5,880 nt of DNA from JANRKG01 sp033763635 (lineage in GTDB: Bacteria > Cyanobacteriota > Cyanobacteriia > GCF-001939115), in assembly GCA_033763635.1 (NCBI GenBank), contig JANRKG010000063.1, forward strand, positions 1 to 5,880. Reading direction: 5' to 3'. Of the stretch, positions 5,201 to 5,880 are shown piece by piece (within the stretch, counting starts at the first letter, position 1; each line of letters starts with the position of its first letter). The position numbers and the translations under genes were made by a program. The notes beneath the pieces are model-generated. The model was not told the DNA's origin. It made no database searches and saw only the letters and a program-made list of their open reading frames with translations.

Positions 5201-5880
5201 TTACGTAGAAACTAACCCTAATTTCAATGCCTGGAGAGCGGCCTGCGTCCGGCTCGACACGTTCATCTTTTCAAAAATTGTTGTTAAATAGGCTTTGACC
5301 GTACCGACCGTAATATTGAGTTGGTTGGCAATAATCTCATTCGAGACCCCCTGCACGAGCCAGTACAACACTTCCCGTTCCCGCTCTGTGAGGTGAATGG
5401 TTTGCTTGCCCGCCATCGATCGCCCCGATGAAAAATGGAACAATTGGAAAAACTGGGTGGCTACTTCTGGGGGCAAATAAATTTGGTTTTGCATCACAAT
5501 TTGTACCGCTTCGAGCAACTGGGATGCAATGTTTTGTTTCAACAAATACCCCCGTGCCCCTGCTTGCATGGCTTGAAAGATCCATTCCCCTTCTTGATGG
5601 GCGGATAAAACGAGTACCCGTGTTGTTTTGGTCTGGGCCTTTAAACCTTGCAACACTTCAATCCCCGTTTTTTGTCCCAGATCCATATCCAGTAGGATCA
5701 ACATGGGGGGCTGTTGCAGCGCTAGCTTGATCGCCTGGTCAATGGAAGCCGCTTGTCCAATCACTTGAAACTGCACTGGACTGGTAGTGCTGTAAAAATC
5801 AAGTAAACTTCTTAATCCTTTACAGAAGGCAAAGCAGTCATCCACCAATAACGTAGAGATGGGAGGGGCCGCATGGGAAG
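5201..5880 (-). CDS. NarL/FixJ-type response regulator with LuxR helix-turn-helix; start outside window
   Basis: A two-component DNA-binding regulator. The receiver carries the acidic pair in LLVDDC, the phosphoacceptor Asp in LILLDMDLG, the conserved Ser in VLVLSAHQ and the Lys in GYLLKQNI. A linker leads to a C-terminal LuxR/GerE helix-turn-helix: LTEREREVLYWLVQGVSNEI, then IANQLNITVGTVKAYLTTIF and KMNVSSRTQAAL. A TTG at 5848 gives 215 residues but cuts the first receiver strand. The frame stays open to the window edge and adds SHAAPPISTL, completing strand ISTLLVDD, so the true start is probably beyond 5880. All key residues are intact. It is co-directional with, and 54 bases before, the CIS gene pair, so it may be co-transcribed with them or control them; that is inferred from position. 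No cognate histidine kinase is in the window. Confidence 0.93.
   Translation of the reverse strand, partial: SHAAPPISTLLVDDCFAFCKGLRSLLDFYSTTSPVQFQVIGQAASIDQAIKLALQQPPMLILLDMDLGQKTGIEVLQGLKAQTKTTRVLVLSAHQEGEWIFQAMQAGARGYLLKQNIASQLLEAVQIVMQNQIYLPPEVATQFFQLFHFSSGRSMAGKQTIHLTEREREVLYWLVQGVSNEIIANQLNITVGTVKAYLTTIFEKMNVSSRTQAALQALKLGLVST

Noticed and set aside
5428..5730. Plus-strand frame of 100 residues
   Set aside because: It is antisense to the receiver domain of the response regulator and has no family features.

Overview
The window looks like chromosomal DNA of a cyanobacterium, probably a filamentous or otherwise complex one. The basis is the many CGATCG hexamers (the core of the cyanobacterial HIP1 palindrome; about 18 by eye, none inside a full GCGATCGC) and a contractile injection system (CIS) gene pair of a kind known from cyanobacteria. 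This is inference from sequence style and gene content; there is no rRNA or other marker gene here.

Layout. Left edge (1-616, minus): the N-terminal third or so of an oligopeptide/nickel-type ABC transporter substrate-binding lipoprotein, running off the window. Divergent from it (684-857, plus) is a small unrecognised 57-residue protein. Next comes about 1 kb (858-1851) with little or no convincing coding. It holds two short tandem repeats (888-931 and 953-977), one possible small gene on the minus strand (1066-1269), a very AT-rich stretch (about 1281-1490), a possible decayed coding remnant (1497-1640) and a run of back-to-back hairpins (1618-1822).

Right part (1852-5880): three genes all on the minus strand, read right to left. 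They are a NarL/LuxR-type response regulator (5' end beyond the window), a DUF4255/Afp16-Pvc16-type CIS protein (cap or tail-terminator type), and an Afp15/Pvc15-type AAA+ ATPase. Gaps of 54 and 64 bases suit one transcription unit. In characterised CIS the AAA+ ATPase is needed for assembly of the particle, and the Afp16 type caps or terminates the tube and sheath. Cyanobacteria are known to carry such particles, including thylakoid-anchored ones, so these two genes are probably one end of a CIS locus whose structural genes lie outside the window. The response regulator is a candidate local controller, but its co-transcription and role are inferred only from position.

The part least explained by known features is the hairpin-rich stretch just downstream of the AAA+ ATPase stop. 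It could be a structured 3' UTR, an independent small RNA or the end of a decayed mobile element. No complete insertion sequence, CRISPR array, tRNA or rRNA was seen.
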